Assembly: GCA_029964075.1 (NCBI GenBank)
Contig: CM057135.1
Location: forward strand, 14,162,863 to 14,226,862
DNA: 64,000 bases
Direction of reading: 5' to 3'
Source of the DNA: Patiria pectinifera
Lineage: Eukaryota; Echinodermata; Asteroidea; Valvatida; Asterinidae
Below are positions 34,807 to 47,329 of the stretch, piece after piece; position 1 is the stretch's first letter; each line of letters opens with the position of its first letter. The notes below the pieces were generated by a model. That model ran no database searches. It had not been told where the DNA came from and was given only the letters and a program-made list of their open reading frames with translations. The translations under genes were made by a program, and so were the position numbers.

Positions 34807-36504
34807 TACAATGCGTTAGAGCATGGTTGTTGATGATGACCAGAACAGAAGGGGATCGAGGGCCACTATCCGCAATCGGACTCGGACCAATATTAAACAT
34901 CAATTAATAACTGCTTGGTTGCACGATTATCAACATTTACACAAACATGTACATGTATAAATACTTTTTTCTAATCAAAGTCTCTGCAAAAGTGTTGAAA
35001 TCTTCAGTGATGTGTTTACGGTATCTTCAGATCAGGCGACTTATTATGTGTGCATCTACTCGGTACACTGCATACTTGATGTGTTCAGCATTCCACCTTA
35101 TACATGTACCATACAAGATCACTTTAATGGTTTAACAGAGAGTGGCACATGTTGCATGAGGATTGTTTGGTCTGCATGTGTCACAATTGCCAGTTTTAAA
35201 CACAAGTCTTCATCATAACAGACTATGGCGTTTCAGTGGATGGTTAAGACCACCTACACACCAGCAATGCATTCTCAACTGGTCAATAGCATTCTTCAAT
35301 TTTCCAATTTTCTGTTCTTTGGCCCGTTATAGCATGACTGATGTCAAGGACCAATTATCACCTGTCATCCAAGTGTGAGTGCTCTGAGCGATCTATTCCA
35401 TCACTGATGTCTTCCATCACCCGCCAACCAAGCCAGAGTTTTTCGGAGTCACCTCGTGGATCATTGATGTCAGAGACTACTTGTACTGTCCTCCTTAAGG
35501 TGTATCTAACCAAAATTAGACAGCCAGCCAAACTCCTATCAAAGAACGACGAGGGAGTCAGGAAGTAGCGTCCAAGCTCCAAGTTTAATCGTCAGTTAAA
35601 AAGGAGTGAAACTGTGTAACAAGAAGTAGAAAAAATGCACTAAGTAATGTGGCTCATGGGCTATGAATGCTTAAATACACAGTTTAAAGTTGACTAAACA
35701 CCACATAATCTTAAATCTCAAAACATGCAATAATTAAGAAAAAGAGTGGTAATAAATGTCAATGAGTGTATCTATCCTTTAAATAAAAGATAATACCCAT
35801 AAACAATAGCACGCGTAAAGCGCGAAATAAACCTAAGCGGATTTTCTATAAAACAGAAAGGTACATGTAAAACACGCTATGATATTAACCAGTTACGATA
35901 TGGCCGAGCGACATAGACGAGTTTGTTTACATAAAATCCGAGTCCAAAAACAGCCCTAAATACCTCTAATTTAGCTATAAAATGCAAGAGGAAATGGCAT
36001 AAACTTACAGACAATGCTTTCACAGGTGACTACAGGGATGGCAGTTGATCAGGTGTCAATAAATGAATTGCAAAATGCAAGAAACTAGCCCCATAAATGT
36101 GGCCAGTTTACTGGACTGCCTCCTTAAACATAGGCCACACACCGACCGTATGGGAAACTGACTCGGCGAAATGTTGAAAGTGATTTCCACATTGCGACTT
36201 CAGACCCAGTTTATTTAAGCTTTAAAAGTACACTTACCCTCTTAATAACAAAATTAGAACCTGCCGCCAGTGTCAGTTGTCCAGCTGCTGCGTAATTTAC
36301 GTCCTTTTCTGGAGCCTTTTTGGCAACTTGGATTCTACCTCCATCATTGTCCATGGTCCAACTGAACAATGGCGTCGCGCAATATCAGGAGGGGCGGCGC
36401 AGGCCCGGTGGCTGTTACCTGTCTTCTGTCAATCCTTCATGTAAAGCGCGCCCTCATGCGTATACACCCTCGGCCAGCTGGCCGTACGACGTACGTACGT
36501 ATGG
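34807..36504. other. No gene recognised
   Basis: AT-rich sequence between two elements. A minus-strand frame at 35582-35362 begins with ATG and ends at CAG|GTGATA and could be an exon, but I recognise nothing in it and no partner exon is visible. Confidence 0.4.
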
Positions 36505-36966
36505 ACCCGAAACCTTCCAACTGGGATATGAAATTTTCCGAGTCAAACCCTATGTCCCACCAGTAGTACGTTGTTTAAATTGTCAGCGACTTGGGCATGT
36601 TGCCAGCAACTGCCGCAGTTCAACCAATTGTGTTAGATGCGGGGGATTCCATTCACATGATCAATTTAAACAAAAGGATCAGGTTAAGTGCTGCAGCTGT
36701 AAACAACACTCATCAGCATATGCAGGATGCAGTACTATCAAGCAAGAAAGACGCATACAAAACATCAGGGTATCGTACAATATATCTTACTCTGATGCAG
36801 CAAAAGCCATATAAACAGACATCTCATTCAGCCCTGACGTATCCAGTCAACCTGAACCTAAAACACAAGTTACGCAACCGGCAGCAAAAACAGTTGAGAA
36901 CAAATCTAACCCAAACCCCAGGCCCAGAACAAATATTACGACTAAGGACAAAAGACCCAGCCAACC
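36505..36966 (+). pseudogene. I/Nimb-like retrotransposon ORF1 (gag) fragment with CCHC knuckles
   Basis: The frame shows YEIFRVKPYVPPVVRCLNC, QRLGHVASNC (first CCHC knuckle), CVRCGGFH and CCSCKQHSSAYAGC. The lead-in (IFRVKPYVPP then C) is typical of gag-like ORF1 proteins of the I and jockey groups, which package element RNA. The N-terminal part before 36505 is not recognisable, so the element is probably 5'-truncated. At 36966 the coding stops at the Harbinger insertion and resumes at 48454. Later codons contain stops. Confidence 0.7.
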
Positions 36967-36969
36967 CTA

Positions 36970-37190
36970 CCCTTGACCAAGGCTATCAGCTTGTTCCCAT
37001 ACGAGCTTGTTCCCGCTACCGCACACCGCGCGCGCCGCGACACAATCACTACATGTAGTTGTACTATACCGTTAGCCTCAACGACCCTTGCGTGTGCTTT
37101 GTGTGCATGTACGTACGCCCCACACACACTTCCGCAAACAGCCGTACAGTATTGAGTCGAGGCGGAAGATAGTGTTGACGCAACCGTGGC
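36970..37190. repeat. Harbinger left terminal inverted repeat
   Basis: Matches 48245-48450 in reverse. Landmarks are AGCTTGTTCCCGCTACCGCA, CGACCCTTGCGTGTGCTTTG and AGTCGAGGCGGAAGATAG, with small indels (a few bp, including CACTACATG present only here). Confidence 0.9.
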
Positions 37191-38423
37191 GAATTCTTAT
37201 GTGTTTCTTTATAGTTTCGACCGAAATCGGTCGAAAATTTCTGATGCGCATATATTACACGATATCCAATCAAAGCCCGTAAACTTTGACGCGCGACATA
37301 CATATTCATGATCCCGCAAATTACTGAATGCACCACGTACATGTATGTTCACTCAAACCATGGTATGTCCAGGTATTTCAACTCCATTTTAAACCATTTC
37401 TCCAGTTTTATTACAAACAAATGAAATATGCCGCTATATGAGTGAACAATTGATCAAAATGATACTATTTCCAATGTATTGCGAATTGGACAGTTCAAGA
37501 CAGTCCGCCGACGTTTTGTCGGTGCAACAGCGTACATTATCACGCCGCTACCTGCCCGTGCTATTCTGACAGCGAATGTAGGGAACAGGTCAACTCGGAC
37601 CCAGGTCAAATCGTACCCATTTAATCGAATGCAGGTTAACTCGTATCTATAAGCACCCGTATGAATTAACTGCAAGAAACGAGCTATTGACTTTGGGATG
37701 GAAATATACGAAACTGTCAGGTACATGGTGAAAAAAAATCTCCCTGAATTCGTACCATGTGCAACATACATCTCATACGTACGACACATGTATTTTAACG
37801 CGTACGTATGGTTAGCGTTCTTTCGTTTTGGACGGTTAGTAATGACGGTTCGTCGTGACAGCTCGTCATGACGGTCGTCCTGTCCAATCACATTCCTCGC
37901 TGAAACGAAGGGGCGTGATCATTGGATCTTGGCCAATCAACTGGCTTCTCCTCTGTAAGGGAACCTTTGTCATTCGTAATAAAGACTTAGGTTATTATTT
38001 ATATATGGAACACACATACACGCCTACCCGCTGGGACTGCCAGGCCGAAAGCAACAACAATGGAAACTGAAAAGCCCAGTTGTTCACTTTGAATGAGATT
38101 AGTGCGGGAGTTTCCAAAGGGGCACGAGCCACGAGGCGCTTTAGCGCAATGTGAATGGGATAGTGCAGAAATTTCAAAAGGCAGTCTTCTAAAAGAGAAG
38201 AATTGGGAAGATGCCTCTTTCATTCATGATAAACTCGTCCAAACAAATGCAGGTTAAGGCCTACAAAGTACATTTTAAAGGGGGTATATGCAGTCACACG
38301 CAGGTGCATATGAGTTTGTACATGATTATGCGTACGGCACTGATACAAGCTGATCAAGATTCGTCTTCCGCTTGGCTCCGAATACACAAGATCACAGAAA
38401 CGCAGTCGCATTTTTAAGGAGTA
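37191..38423. other. Harbinger 5' non-coding and subterminal repeat
   Basis: No gene. 37806-38250 is repeated in reverse at 46869-47312 (landmarks CGTTCTTTCGTTTTGGACGG and GAATGAGATTAGTGCGGGAG), so the element has inverted blocks well inside its TIRs, or a repeated MITE on each side. Confidence 0.7.
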
Positions 38424-40194
38424 ATGGATCCCAATGTTATGTTCATCTTTATCTCCGTTGTGTATCACTACCTTCTAATTATTCCCGTGCCTCCAGGATA
38501 CACTGATAATGAAGATATTCTGTTTTTATGGAATTCTTTTTCTGGCTTGTTTGCCTTTTTTTTGAGTACGTGCATTGTTGGTTTGCCTGCGCCTGTTCCA
38601 AGACTTTATTCACTTCTTTTTCCTGAGTTTGCTGGACAAGGTGACTTCATTGCGCGAGATGTGTTTGTAGAGTTAGCAAATGATTTGCCCAGATTTTTCC
38701 GCCTATCGGGGGAAACGCCCGAATCTCTGCTTCAGATCGTGGAGGACTTGGAACCTTACCTGAGAAACGAGGGACACGGGAGAAGACACAGGCACCAAGA
38801 AAGGAATAGAATCCTGATGACTATGATCTGGCTTAGGCAGTATCCGACGTACGATATTTTATCTTCACTGTTTAATATGTCAAACTCAGCAATTTCGAGG
38901 GACATTTATGTAGTCATACCACTCCTCTGGTACTACTTTAAGTCAACTATATCTTGGCCCACTTCCGAGGAATGGTTAGCATACAGGGGGAGGTGGAAAA
39001 TGTTCCCAAATGCAGTGGGCGCAATTGATGGGACGTTGCACGAGATTCAACGCCCCCAAACGGAGCCACAGCACGAATTCTACAGCGGGTACTCTCGATA
39101 CCACTGCATGAGTACGCAGGTAAGATTTCAAGTTTTATATAAATAATTCAGTGTTACTCGACCAAATTTGTAATAATAGCCGCCAACTTCAACGAATGTC
39201 AGATCATTTCAGAAATACACAGAGTTGTAAGAATTTCGGCAGCGCGTAGGCTATTCTTTCAAATTTCGTTTAAAAGACAGCTTCTAGTTGTACTATAATA
39301 ATAGGATATTTTCGTCTAACGATTTTTCAAATTGTAGCCCATGTTATATTTTAACCAAAGAAACTAAATGTTTCTTTTCTGGGAGTCTCCATCCCTCTGA
39401 AAAGAGGGTTTTTATTCTTTGTTGCTATTGCGCTTCTAACACACAAAAATATTCACCTTGCGGAAACTAAATAATTGTTTGGTAGCAAATAATTCGACAT
39501 TACTCGATAAACTAAAGTTTACTTTTGGCGGGTCTCTTCGTTCGATGTCTCATTTAATGTGACTTTTTTCCCCATGGCTTTTAAAATAGTAATTTAAACA
39601 ACAAAATTATCTTTCAGCGTGAAACTGAAAAAGAGCTGACAGTATATTTGTATTGGTAATGTCGTTTGCAATGCATACTTCTGACATTAACAATTGACAA
39701 ACAACAACAATAGTCATAATTAATTTGCTGATTGAGATGATTATTGATGTTTTTCTAATTGTGATTTGTTTCAGGTAATCATTGACAATCGTAGGAACAT
39801 TCGGTACATCCACTCTGGATTCTTGGGACACCTCAACGACGCGAGCCAGTTTTTATTGCTGCCAAGCATAGGGCCTGGACGCCATTTGGATTTTCCTGAG
39901 AATGTGTTTCTGCTGGGAGACAAGGGCTACGCTAACAGATATCCAGTTATGACAAGATTCAGAGCAGATCAGATACGACTGGCAGAGGACGCGGAGGAAC
40001 AGCTTGCAATGCACATGTATAATACTGAACATTCCAGTTGTAGGATACATGTAGAGCATGTTATCAGTTACCTGAAGTCCCATAGGGCAGTTAAAGAAGT
40101 GTACCGCCACCCTCGGTGGCTAATGCCTATTATTTGCGAATTATGTGCATTTTTGGCCCAGAGACATATTGTTCTTTCAGATGACATTCATTAA
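38424..40194 (+). CDS. Harbinger (HARBI1-like) DDE transposase, two exons
   Basis: Exons 38424-39119 and 39775-40194 encode 371 residues. The intron has GTAAGA at its donor and TTTGTTTCAG at its acceptor, phase 0. The N-terminal part is hydrophobic and then helical (LSGETPESLLQIVEDLEPYL). An HTH-like segment is near residues 150-170 (LFNMSNSAISRDI). The catalytic triad is D202 in GAIDGT, D281 in LLGDKGY and E326 in VEHVISYLK. The frame is intact, unusually for this window. The stop codon TAA comes from the junction with a MITE (see 40194-40720). It cuts TIR ends and joins them to 3-bp targets, normally with the Myb-like partner encoded at 43071-45401. It could be active, but needs both partners. 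Confidence 0.9.
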
Positions 40195-40720
40195 AGGGAA
40201 TGTACATCATTGGCTTTCACTGTAATTTTCAGAAATGAACTAGTGGAGGGGTTAGTATAATAGATCAAAATATTGTTACACTGACATGTTTGAAGTTTTG
40301 TGTCCGAAAATGCTCGAAACAACCAAGAAAACCAAAAATTTCAAGTAGTCTGGTTCCCTGACTCCACTAAAGATGAAATGGATCAATTTATAGATGCCGA
40401 AAAATTGTAAGGTAAGGGAACCAGTCTAGCTGGCCTGCACCCATTCATGAACATGTAACCAATAGCAAACACAATTTTAACTGAAACAAATGGTAAATAT
40501 GGAGCAGTAGTTGAACAATAGTTAGGTTTTTCCAACGGTGGTCGGCCGACCACCGTTGGAAATGTATATAAAAAAACCATTTTCGTGAATATGACTTCAC
40601 ACCAGGTGCCGTTATTTTACAGAATGCTTGTGTCTGTCATTTACCAACATCCTAGTAAGGTATTTCGTAAAAACTTGGTAGTTTTATTTTTCGATGTTTG
40701 CAAATGTTGTATATTCCCTT
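40194..40720. mobile_element. TA-flanked MITE copy B, 527 bp
   Basis: It begins AAGGGAATGTACATCATTGG and ends ATGTTGTATATTCCCTT. TA flanks it on both sides (40192-40193 and 40721-40722). It has no ORF. It is the unbroken form of the element split at 29798-34806. Near its centre lies an internal inverted pair (CTGGTTCCCT / AGGGAACCAG). Confidence 0.85.
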
Positions 40721-43070
40721 TAACAAATAGTCAGTGTGCTCATTGATGTACTAATAAAAAAGGAGGAGACCCCTTTTGTTTCCTGCCATGCAGTGTATCC
40801 AATAGGCTTCAGGTGTATGATCCAGGCCCGTACCCGGTGGAAGGGGGGGGGGGCGGTATACGGCCCTGGAATCATCTTTCATGAGTTAACTTGAGATGCT
40901 TGCTGTGTCCGTGCTTTTTGGGCGTGGCACCCAGAAATATAAATATTAAAATGTAATTGTTAATTTGTGAGCATTAGACAAATTCTGAGCATTCCAATGA
41001 AACATTCCATGCAAAAAATTGACCGGCGATAAGTAACAGAGTGCATTAAATTTCAATTCTTGCATTTGAAGCGGGACGCTCCAGTTCAACACAGTGCTAA
41101 AGTAAGCAGTGTATAGTAAGAGAATAGTAAACACTCAGTTTTTGCCTTCAAAAATAGTTTTTCTCCATAGAATTGAACTTTTCAGTCAGAGCAATACGGA
41201 CATAGCAGCTTAAAAATTAAACAGGCGATGAAGGGACAATGAAACTTACGGAAATTCAGTGATGAGGATCAACCATGTTTTCAACGTACCCATGAAATAT
41301 ATAGAAAGGCGACATTATGCCTTTATTTAAAAAACAAAACAAAATGTGCTTCTCGGTGGCATTTTGACCTCCCCCTCCCCCCCCCCTCCCCACCTCGAGT
41401 GAAAAAAAAGAGACAAAACTGCTCAAAAAAGATTCCGGCGCCAAAACAATTTCGTGTTAACCATTTTCGGGTTATAACCATTACATTTGGAATTGTGTTT
41501 GCCCCCTATAGACCCAGAAGCTTGATACGTCACTGGACACCCCAAAAGTCGTTTCTTCCCGGCAGAATCGTGTCACCGTCAGCTAAATCATTTCGCAAAA
41601 AAAAAAAAAAAAAATGGAGAAAAAAAAAGAAGTCTTCAGTATATGTAGTTATACAGGCTGCGTAATAGTACATAACAGTAAACACACTCCCCATTGGAAC
41701 AACGCCCTCGATATCAGACGACTCCTGCTTCCCCACCCTCTTTGAAATTTATATATCGGACGAACAACAATGTTCAGCTAAATGTTTTCTTCTTTTTTTT
41801 GCGGGGATGGGCATGATTCCTCACACCCCGTCGGTAATTCTTGTGATACCACCCCCCCCCCAATCAATCAAAAAATGAAGGGAAAAAACGATGTATATAC
41901 CGACACCCCTCTACGTACCGCTACTCTGCTGAATTAGACAAAAATTGTGCTTACAATAAACAAACGTTACTCTTTTTCCCAAGCAATCATTAAAATAACG
42001 ATATTTATTTCTTGTTCTTTGAAAACGATAAAGTATACTACAATTACGATTCTTTACAATGAAATAAATAGAGCTGTACCCGAGCTAATTCATTGTCAAA
42101 AGTGAACCTTTTGTGAAAAGAAAAGAAACATATTGGCGCAAATCTTTGCACCGGTCATTTCTTTCTAAAAATTTCTACACAACTCCAAAAATGTAGTTAA
42201 AAAATAAAACAAACTATAGTTTGTTGGGATTTTTCGGTTTGAGAAAATATAAAAGAAAAGATCCACACGTACCGCATCACCATTTGTAAACAGTCAACCT
42301 TTTGTGAAAAGAAAAGAAACATATTGGCGCAAGTCTTTGCACCAGTAATTTCTTTCTAAAATTTCCCACAAAACTCCAAAAATGTAGTTAAAAAATAAAA
42401 CAAACTATAGCTTGTGAACATGACGTTGCAATAATGTTTTTCTCCATCATCATAACGTTATCACATTTTTGCTCATTCAGGTTGTACATTCAGGTGTTGA
42501 ACTCGATCGGAGTTTGCATGTTGACAAACAACACTGGAAAAAAGAGCTAAAAAAGAATATGTCAGAAAAAAACCCAGTTCATATTATAACAATAGGTGTT
42601 GGGCTCACAGCCCAACATCTAAAAAGAAAATCCAGGCAGAGGCCTTTTTCTTTCTTGGAGAGAAATCATTTCCTTCAGACAACGTTAAACTTTTGATTGA
42701 CTTTTAACCATCAAATACAGCTTCCAAATGACACAATACAAGGCACTCTCTAAAGCTCCAATAACTTTTCTGATAAATGAAAAAGGCAAATTAGTCATTA
42801 CAACATTGTCTTTAGAAATAACGATGTTTATTTTGATGTATACATTAAAGGTTGACGAAATCCCTCGAAAATTTGATTTCAGTTATGAATTAGCCTGGGC
42901 TAAAACAAGGCAAGGAAAAACATACGCGGCATCGCTCTTTGCATAATGCAAAAAAAGGTTAACAGAAACATATCCGTATTATCACACTTTAGATGCCAAT
43001 CTGGTACAACCAACTTCTGCAAATTTCAAAGTAATAAAATAAATGGTTAATCTGTTTCAAGTTTCATCCC
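40721..43070. other. Harbinger central non-coding region
   Basis: No gene. It holds A- and G-runs (40843, 41372, 41599) and the direct duplication at 42094-42415. Short ORFs lack motifs. Confidence 0.5.
42094..42415. repeat. Direct duplication of about 125 bp
   Basis: 42094-42218 and 42288-42413 share AACCTTTTGTGAAAAGAAAA, ACATATTGGCGCAA and CTCCAAAAATGTAGTTAAAA in order with a few substitutions; about 70 bp separates them. No function is apparent. Confidence 0.85.
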
Positions 43071-45401
43071 TCATTCCTCTGGCTGCGGCTGTATGTCGTC
43101 GTCATCTCCTTGTACATTTCGCATATAGTTATTTAAGGACCGCATGGTTCTCATCAGTTCCTCCGTCACAATTGGCAGGGTGTCAGACACATAGTTTGCA
43201 AATGCCACGTGGCTTTGCCTGATCACCATGTGCAGGGGCTGCCTTCTGGGTTCACCTCTTGGAACGGGTATGTTGCGTCCGGCTGGTACTTGTGCTTGAG
43301 GAAGGCGATTCATAGGTACGTGGCCAGGCTCGCCTTCGATGGGCCGCTGTGCTTGAGGCTCGAGGTTCACAGGAACGTGGCGAGGCACGTCTCGGATGGG
43401 CCGCTGTGCTTGAGGCTCGAGGTTCACAGGCACGTGGCGAGGCACGTCTCGGATGGGCTGCTGTGCTTGAGGCTCGAGGTTCACAGGCACGTGGCGAGGC
43501 ACGTCTCGGATTGGCTGCTGTGCTTGAGGCTGGAGGTTCTCAGGCACGTGGCGAGGCACGTCTCGAATGGGCTGCTGTGCTTGAGGCTCGAGGTTCACAG
43601 GAACGTGTGGCTCGTCTCGGATGGGCTGCTGTGCTTGAGGCTCGAGGTTCACAGGAACGTGTGGCTCGTCTCGGATGGGCTGCTGTGCTTGAGGCTCGAG
43701 GTTCACAGGCACGCGGCGAGGCACGTCTCGGATTGGCTGCTGTGCTTGAGGCTCGAGGTTCACAGGCACGTGGCGAGGCACGTCTCGAATGGGCTGCTGT
43801 GCTTGAGGCTCGAGGTTCACAGGAACGTGTGGCTCGTCTCGGATGGGCTGCTGTGCTTGAGGGACAAGGCAAAGCTGATCGTCTGGGTAAGCACCCTGCC
43901 CTGCCGGAAATATGGGTGGCACATCTCGGTTTCTTCTTTCCGCAGGATTGCCTACTGCAGCATAACGCATGTCTCTTACCCGTTGGTCTTGAAGCCTGTA
44001 AAAAAAAGATGTACAAACAATTACTCTTAATTTAGTTGCTTCGCTCCATACGCTTATATAGAATTAAAAAACGATAGGGTAAACAGAACAAAAGTCTCCA
44101 GAGGATCAAGAGTGGATGAGGGTTATGGGCAACGTGGGCAATCCCTCCACACCAAAAACAAAACAATGGGGGGGGGGGGGAAAGAAGAAACCAGACCAGA
44201 AACAGAAACACCACCACCGTACTTGAGATGATACCTTATAATGTTGATCATATCACAGTAGCCAACTGCCAATACTTGACAAGGCAAAACAGTTTTGATA
44301 GCTGAATTTGATTTGTGTCCAACATGACATAGAACTGCTTTGAGAATGATGTCCTAACTTCGATCCTTGATAATTATTACGGAAGGTTTACTATAGTACA
44401 TCAAAGTCAAGGCCTGTGCCGTGATTGCGACACCCCCCCCCCTTCCCCAAAAGAATATGGAAGTCGGATTGTCCACCACCTTGTGCATTTATTTGCATTC
44501 TGTTCAGAATTTTCAACACATTTTGAGGGCCCAAAAAATATGGGGGTACATTTTATGGACATTTTGTTTTCTTCCGAATTTATTTCATGTAAGCCCCCTA
44601 AACAAATCTGCGTACGAGCCTGAAGTCGCATAATTCCAAAGGTTTTCTGAGGTCAGTACGACGTCATTTCACAACTTGATGTCTGGTGTCCTTCTACTTA
44701 ACATTAAACTCTGAATGTGTTGCCCCCTGGAAACCTGACTATTCTGCTCAATATTGTACACAAAACTGAGAAGGAGTTTTCGATGAAAGACTACTGATCG
44801 CAGATAGAAAACGTGATAAAAAAGGGATTTCTTTTTTCCGTTATTAAATTAAATCTGACCAAGAATGAAAAGAGTTTGAGTGCTTTGGTCACATTGTGGG
44901 TGGTTTTTTTATGGATTCGAAGTTGTTCTTCAAGGTGTAATCACCCAGCCAATATTTATTGGATGTCAGACAATATGAATAGAACTGCTCGTAACCCTAA
45001 GGTCCCTTCTTCCTGGATCTAAGGTTGCGATTATTGCAACTACTAATGGGTATGAATGAATTACCTTAACACATACACTTTTATGAAAGACGGAATTGAT
45101 TGAAAAGGAGACCTACATTTCGTTGTAGTTTTCAAAAATATAATTATCAATGGAAGTGGAATTCAATTTCCATAAAAACTTACCTTTCAACATCCCGAAA
45201 TATAGCATCCCTCACCCTCCTACGGAGTTGCATATTTGTTCTTTGGATGTAAAGATCTTGAAGGGGATCGTCCTCTGCAATATTTCGTATGACGTAGTCA
45301 ACTACGCGGCCCCAATTGTTACCGTACTCCCTGTATCCTCGCAATATCAGTCTCCTCTCTGCTTCAGAAATGCCAAAACGAGCTGCCATGACTATTGTCA
45401 A
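43071..45401 (-). CDS. Harbinger Myb-like partner protein, two exons
   Basis: Exon 1 (45401-45184) has a Myb/SANT-like helical domain (SEAERRLILRGYREYGNNW, VVDYVIRNIAEDDP, QLRRRVRDAIFRDVER). It ends at AG|GTAAGT. After an acceptor TTTTTTTTACAG, exon 2 (43995-43071) continues in matching phase 2 with LQDQRVRDMRYAAVG. Next come ten Pro/Gln repeats (PQAQQPIRDVPRHVPVNLE), then a C-terminal segment (QSHVAFANYVSDTLPIVTEEL) and an acidic end. In this superfamily the second protein carries the transposase into the nucleus and binds the ends. It is divergent from the solo gene at 8473-9205 but has the same architecture. No break is seen. Confidence 0.78.
43285..43865. repeat. 54/57-bp coding minisatellite
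   Basis: About ten units of 18 or 19 codons encode the Pro/Gln repeats of the Myb-like gene on the minus strand. All unit lengths are multiples of three, which also opens two long artificial frames on the plus strand. Confidence 0.95.
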
Positions 45402-45772
45402 TATAAATCTGAGAGCAACTTAACAAATGTCGATACTATGGATACTGGCTATGTGAGACAGTCGTTCAGAGTTGTCATTCATCAGAAGCAATCCCTTGAA
45501 ACCGTGGTTTTATTGACTTTGTACGGAGTAGAGGAGCGTAGAAAATTCACTGGAGGGGAGGGATGTGCGTCACGGTTGTCAACAAAATGGTTTAATAATT
45601 AATTGATACAATAATGATATGTTTTATTATTTTTTTGCCATGGAGACCTATCAAATCAGTTGTTTCATACACACACAAAATACGTGGATTCGAAACAAGT
45701 GGTGAAAGTTTTGTCATGTCAACTTTGTTATTTCCCCTGTTATCCCAAGTTGACACCCCCCCCCCCCCGTTT

Positions 45773-46326
45773 CTCTACACGAGTTCGTTTTTGTGCCTGC
45801 AGACAGTCCCTGCATAAAAGTGGTTTCTTCCCGATTCTGCTCTTTTGTAACATGTTCTTGTAAACACTGCACGGTATGTGCCTCGTGCTCCTTTTGAAAT
45901 TCCCGCACTAATCTCATTGACAGTGTGTGCCGGCGTCCAGTTTCCATTGTTTGGACAGTTCGTCGATCGTGACGGATCGTCATGACGGTCTTCGTCCTGT
46001 CCAATCACATGCCTCCTTGAAACGGAAGGGATTAATGAATGCAGCTTGGCCAATCATCTGGGAACTTTGTACCGTAGCCTTCTCTCATTCGCAATGAAGA
46101 CGCTAAAAAAAATTCTCCACATACAGCTTATACCCGCATTTTTCTGACAGGTCAAATGGCTGGTCTATACTCTTTTGATGGGATTAGTGCGGGAGTTTCA
46201 AGAGGGGTACGAGACCGCATGCCCTACATTTATTTACTATGTAATGTTTAACATTTTAAAAGAAAAGGAGCAGGAAGAAACCTCTTTCATGCAGGGACTG
46301 TCTTAGGGCATCGACGAACTTGTAGA
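45773..46326. mobile_element. Foldback MITE inside the Harbinger element
   Basis: CTCTACACGAGTTCG... at the left and ...CGACGAACTTGTAGAG at the right are inverted. Inner landmarks GCAGACAGTCCCTGCAT and ATGCAGGGACTGTC, and GAAATTCCCGCACTAATCTC and AGTGCGGGAGTTTC, confirm paired arms. Both 37806-38250 and 46869-47312 are related to its arms, so this family occurs several times in the element. Confidence 0.65.
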
Positions 46327-46868
46327 GATTGAGGAATTACAGGGTTCAGTATAATTGCGAGAATAGTTTACATGGCAAACTTTCCCCACTATGAACCCAG
46401 TCCATATGTATAAACTAAGTGCTGTCAATTCACAGGCAAAGACAGCTAAAAAGAAAGAAAGAAAAATAAAACAAAATAGTCCATCACATTCTTGATAATT
46501 GTTTTTACCAGTAAAAGAAAATCGAATGAGACTGTGTTTCTGCAAACATTTTCTTGTATGCCTAGTCCTATTTGGTTCTCTAGGCAGGCCAGTAAAAACA
46601 ATCTTGAATAACTTTGTCAGGTCTGTATGCTTGTATGTTCATGTACATGTACGTGAGTGGTTTAAACTGCTGGTGTTCTCTCCATTTCCATTGGCTAAGT
46701 CAGCAAAATATCCTGTCGGATACATCGACGCTACTTGCGCACTGCGTGTGGAAATAGACTAGTTCCAAAACAGTTATATTATTGAAAATTGCTGACACGT
46801 TCCGTTCTGTTTTGGATTCAAACACTACAATGCCACTTTTCAAATAAACCCCGTAATCCTTCATTTTT

Positions 46869-47312
46869 CTCTACGAGTTCATCAGAGCCTGCATGACAGA
46901 CTTTTCTTCCAAATTCTTTTCTTTCAGTATTCTTAACATTGCGCGACATGTGCCTTCTGCCTGTTTAAAATTTCCATACAAAACTCACACCGCACGGTAT
47001 GCGCTTCGTACCCCTTTTGAAACTCCCGCACTAATCTCATTCAAAGTGAGCAACTGGGCTTTCAGTTTCCATTGTTGTTGCATTCGACGTGGCAGTCCCG
47101 GCGGGTAGGTACGGTGTGTGGGTGGGTGTGTGTGTTCAATTATAATGAATAATAATAATCTAAAGTCTTTAGCCACTTGATTGGCCCAGATCCATTGATC
47201 ACACCCCTTCGTTTCAGCGAGGAATGTGATTGGACGGGACAACCGCCATGACGAGCTGTCACGACGAACCGTCATTACTAACCGTCCAAAACGAAAGAAC
47301 GCTACTAAATCG
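46869..47312. repeat. Inverted partner of 37806-38250
   Basis: Reverse match to the left subterminal block (GAAACTCCCGCACTAATCTC; CCGTCCAAAACGAAAGAACG). It starts CTCTACGAGTTCATC, like the end of the foldback MITE at 45773, so it may be another copy of that family or a deep extension of the Harbinger TIR. Confidence 0.7.
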
Positions 47313-47329
47313 TATGTCGTACCTACGAC

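Noticed and set aside
35362-35582. Host gene exon on the minus strand
   Set aside because: ATG-led open frame ending at CAG|GTGATA, but no recognisable motif, no partner exon and no codon-use support.
43209-44035. Long plus-strand frames of 228 and 273 codons
   Set aside because: They arise because the minisatellite units on the minus strand are multiples of three; the spliced minus-strand Myb-like gene explains the region.
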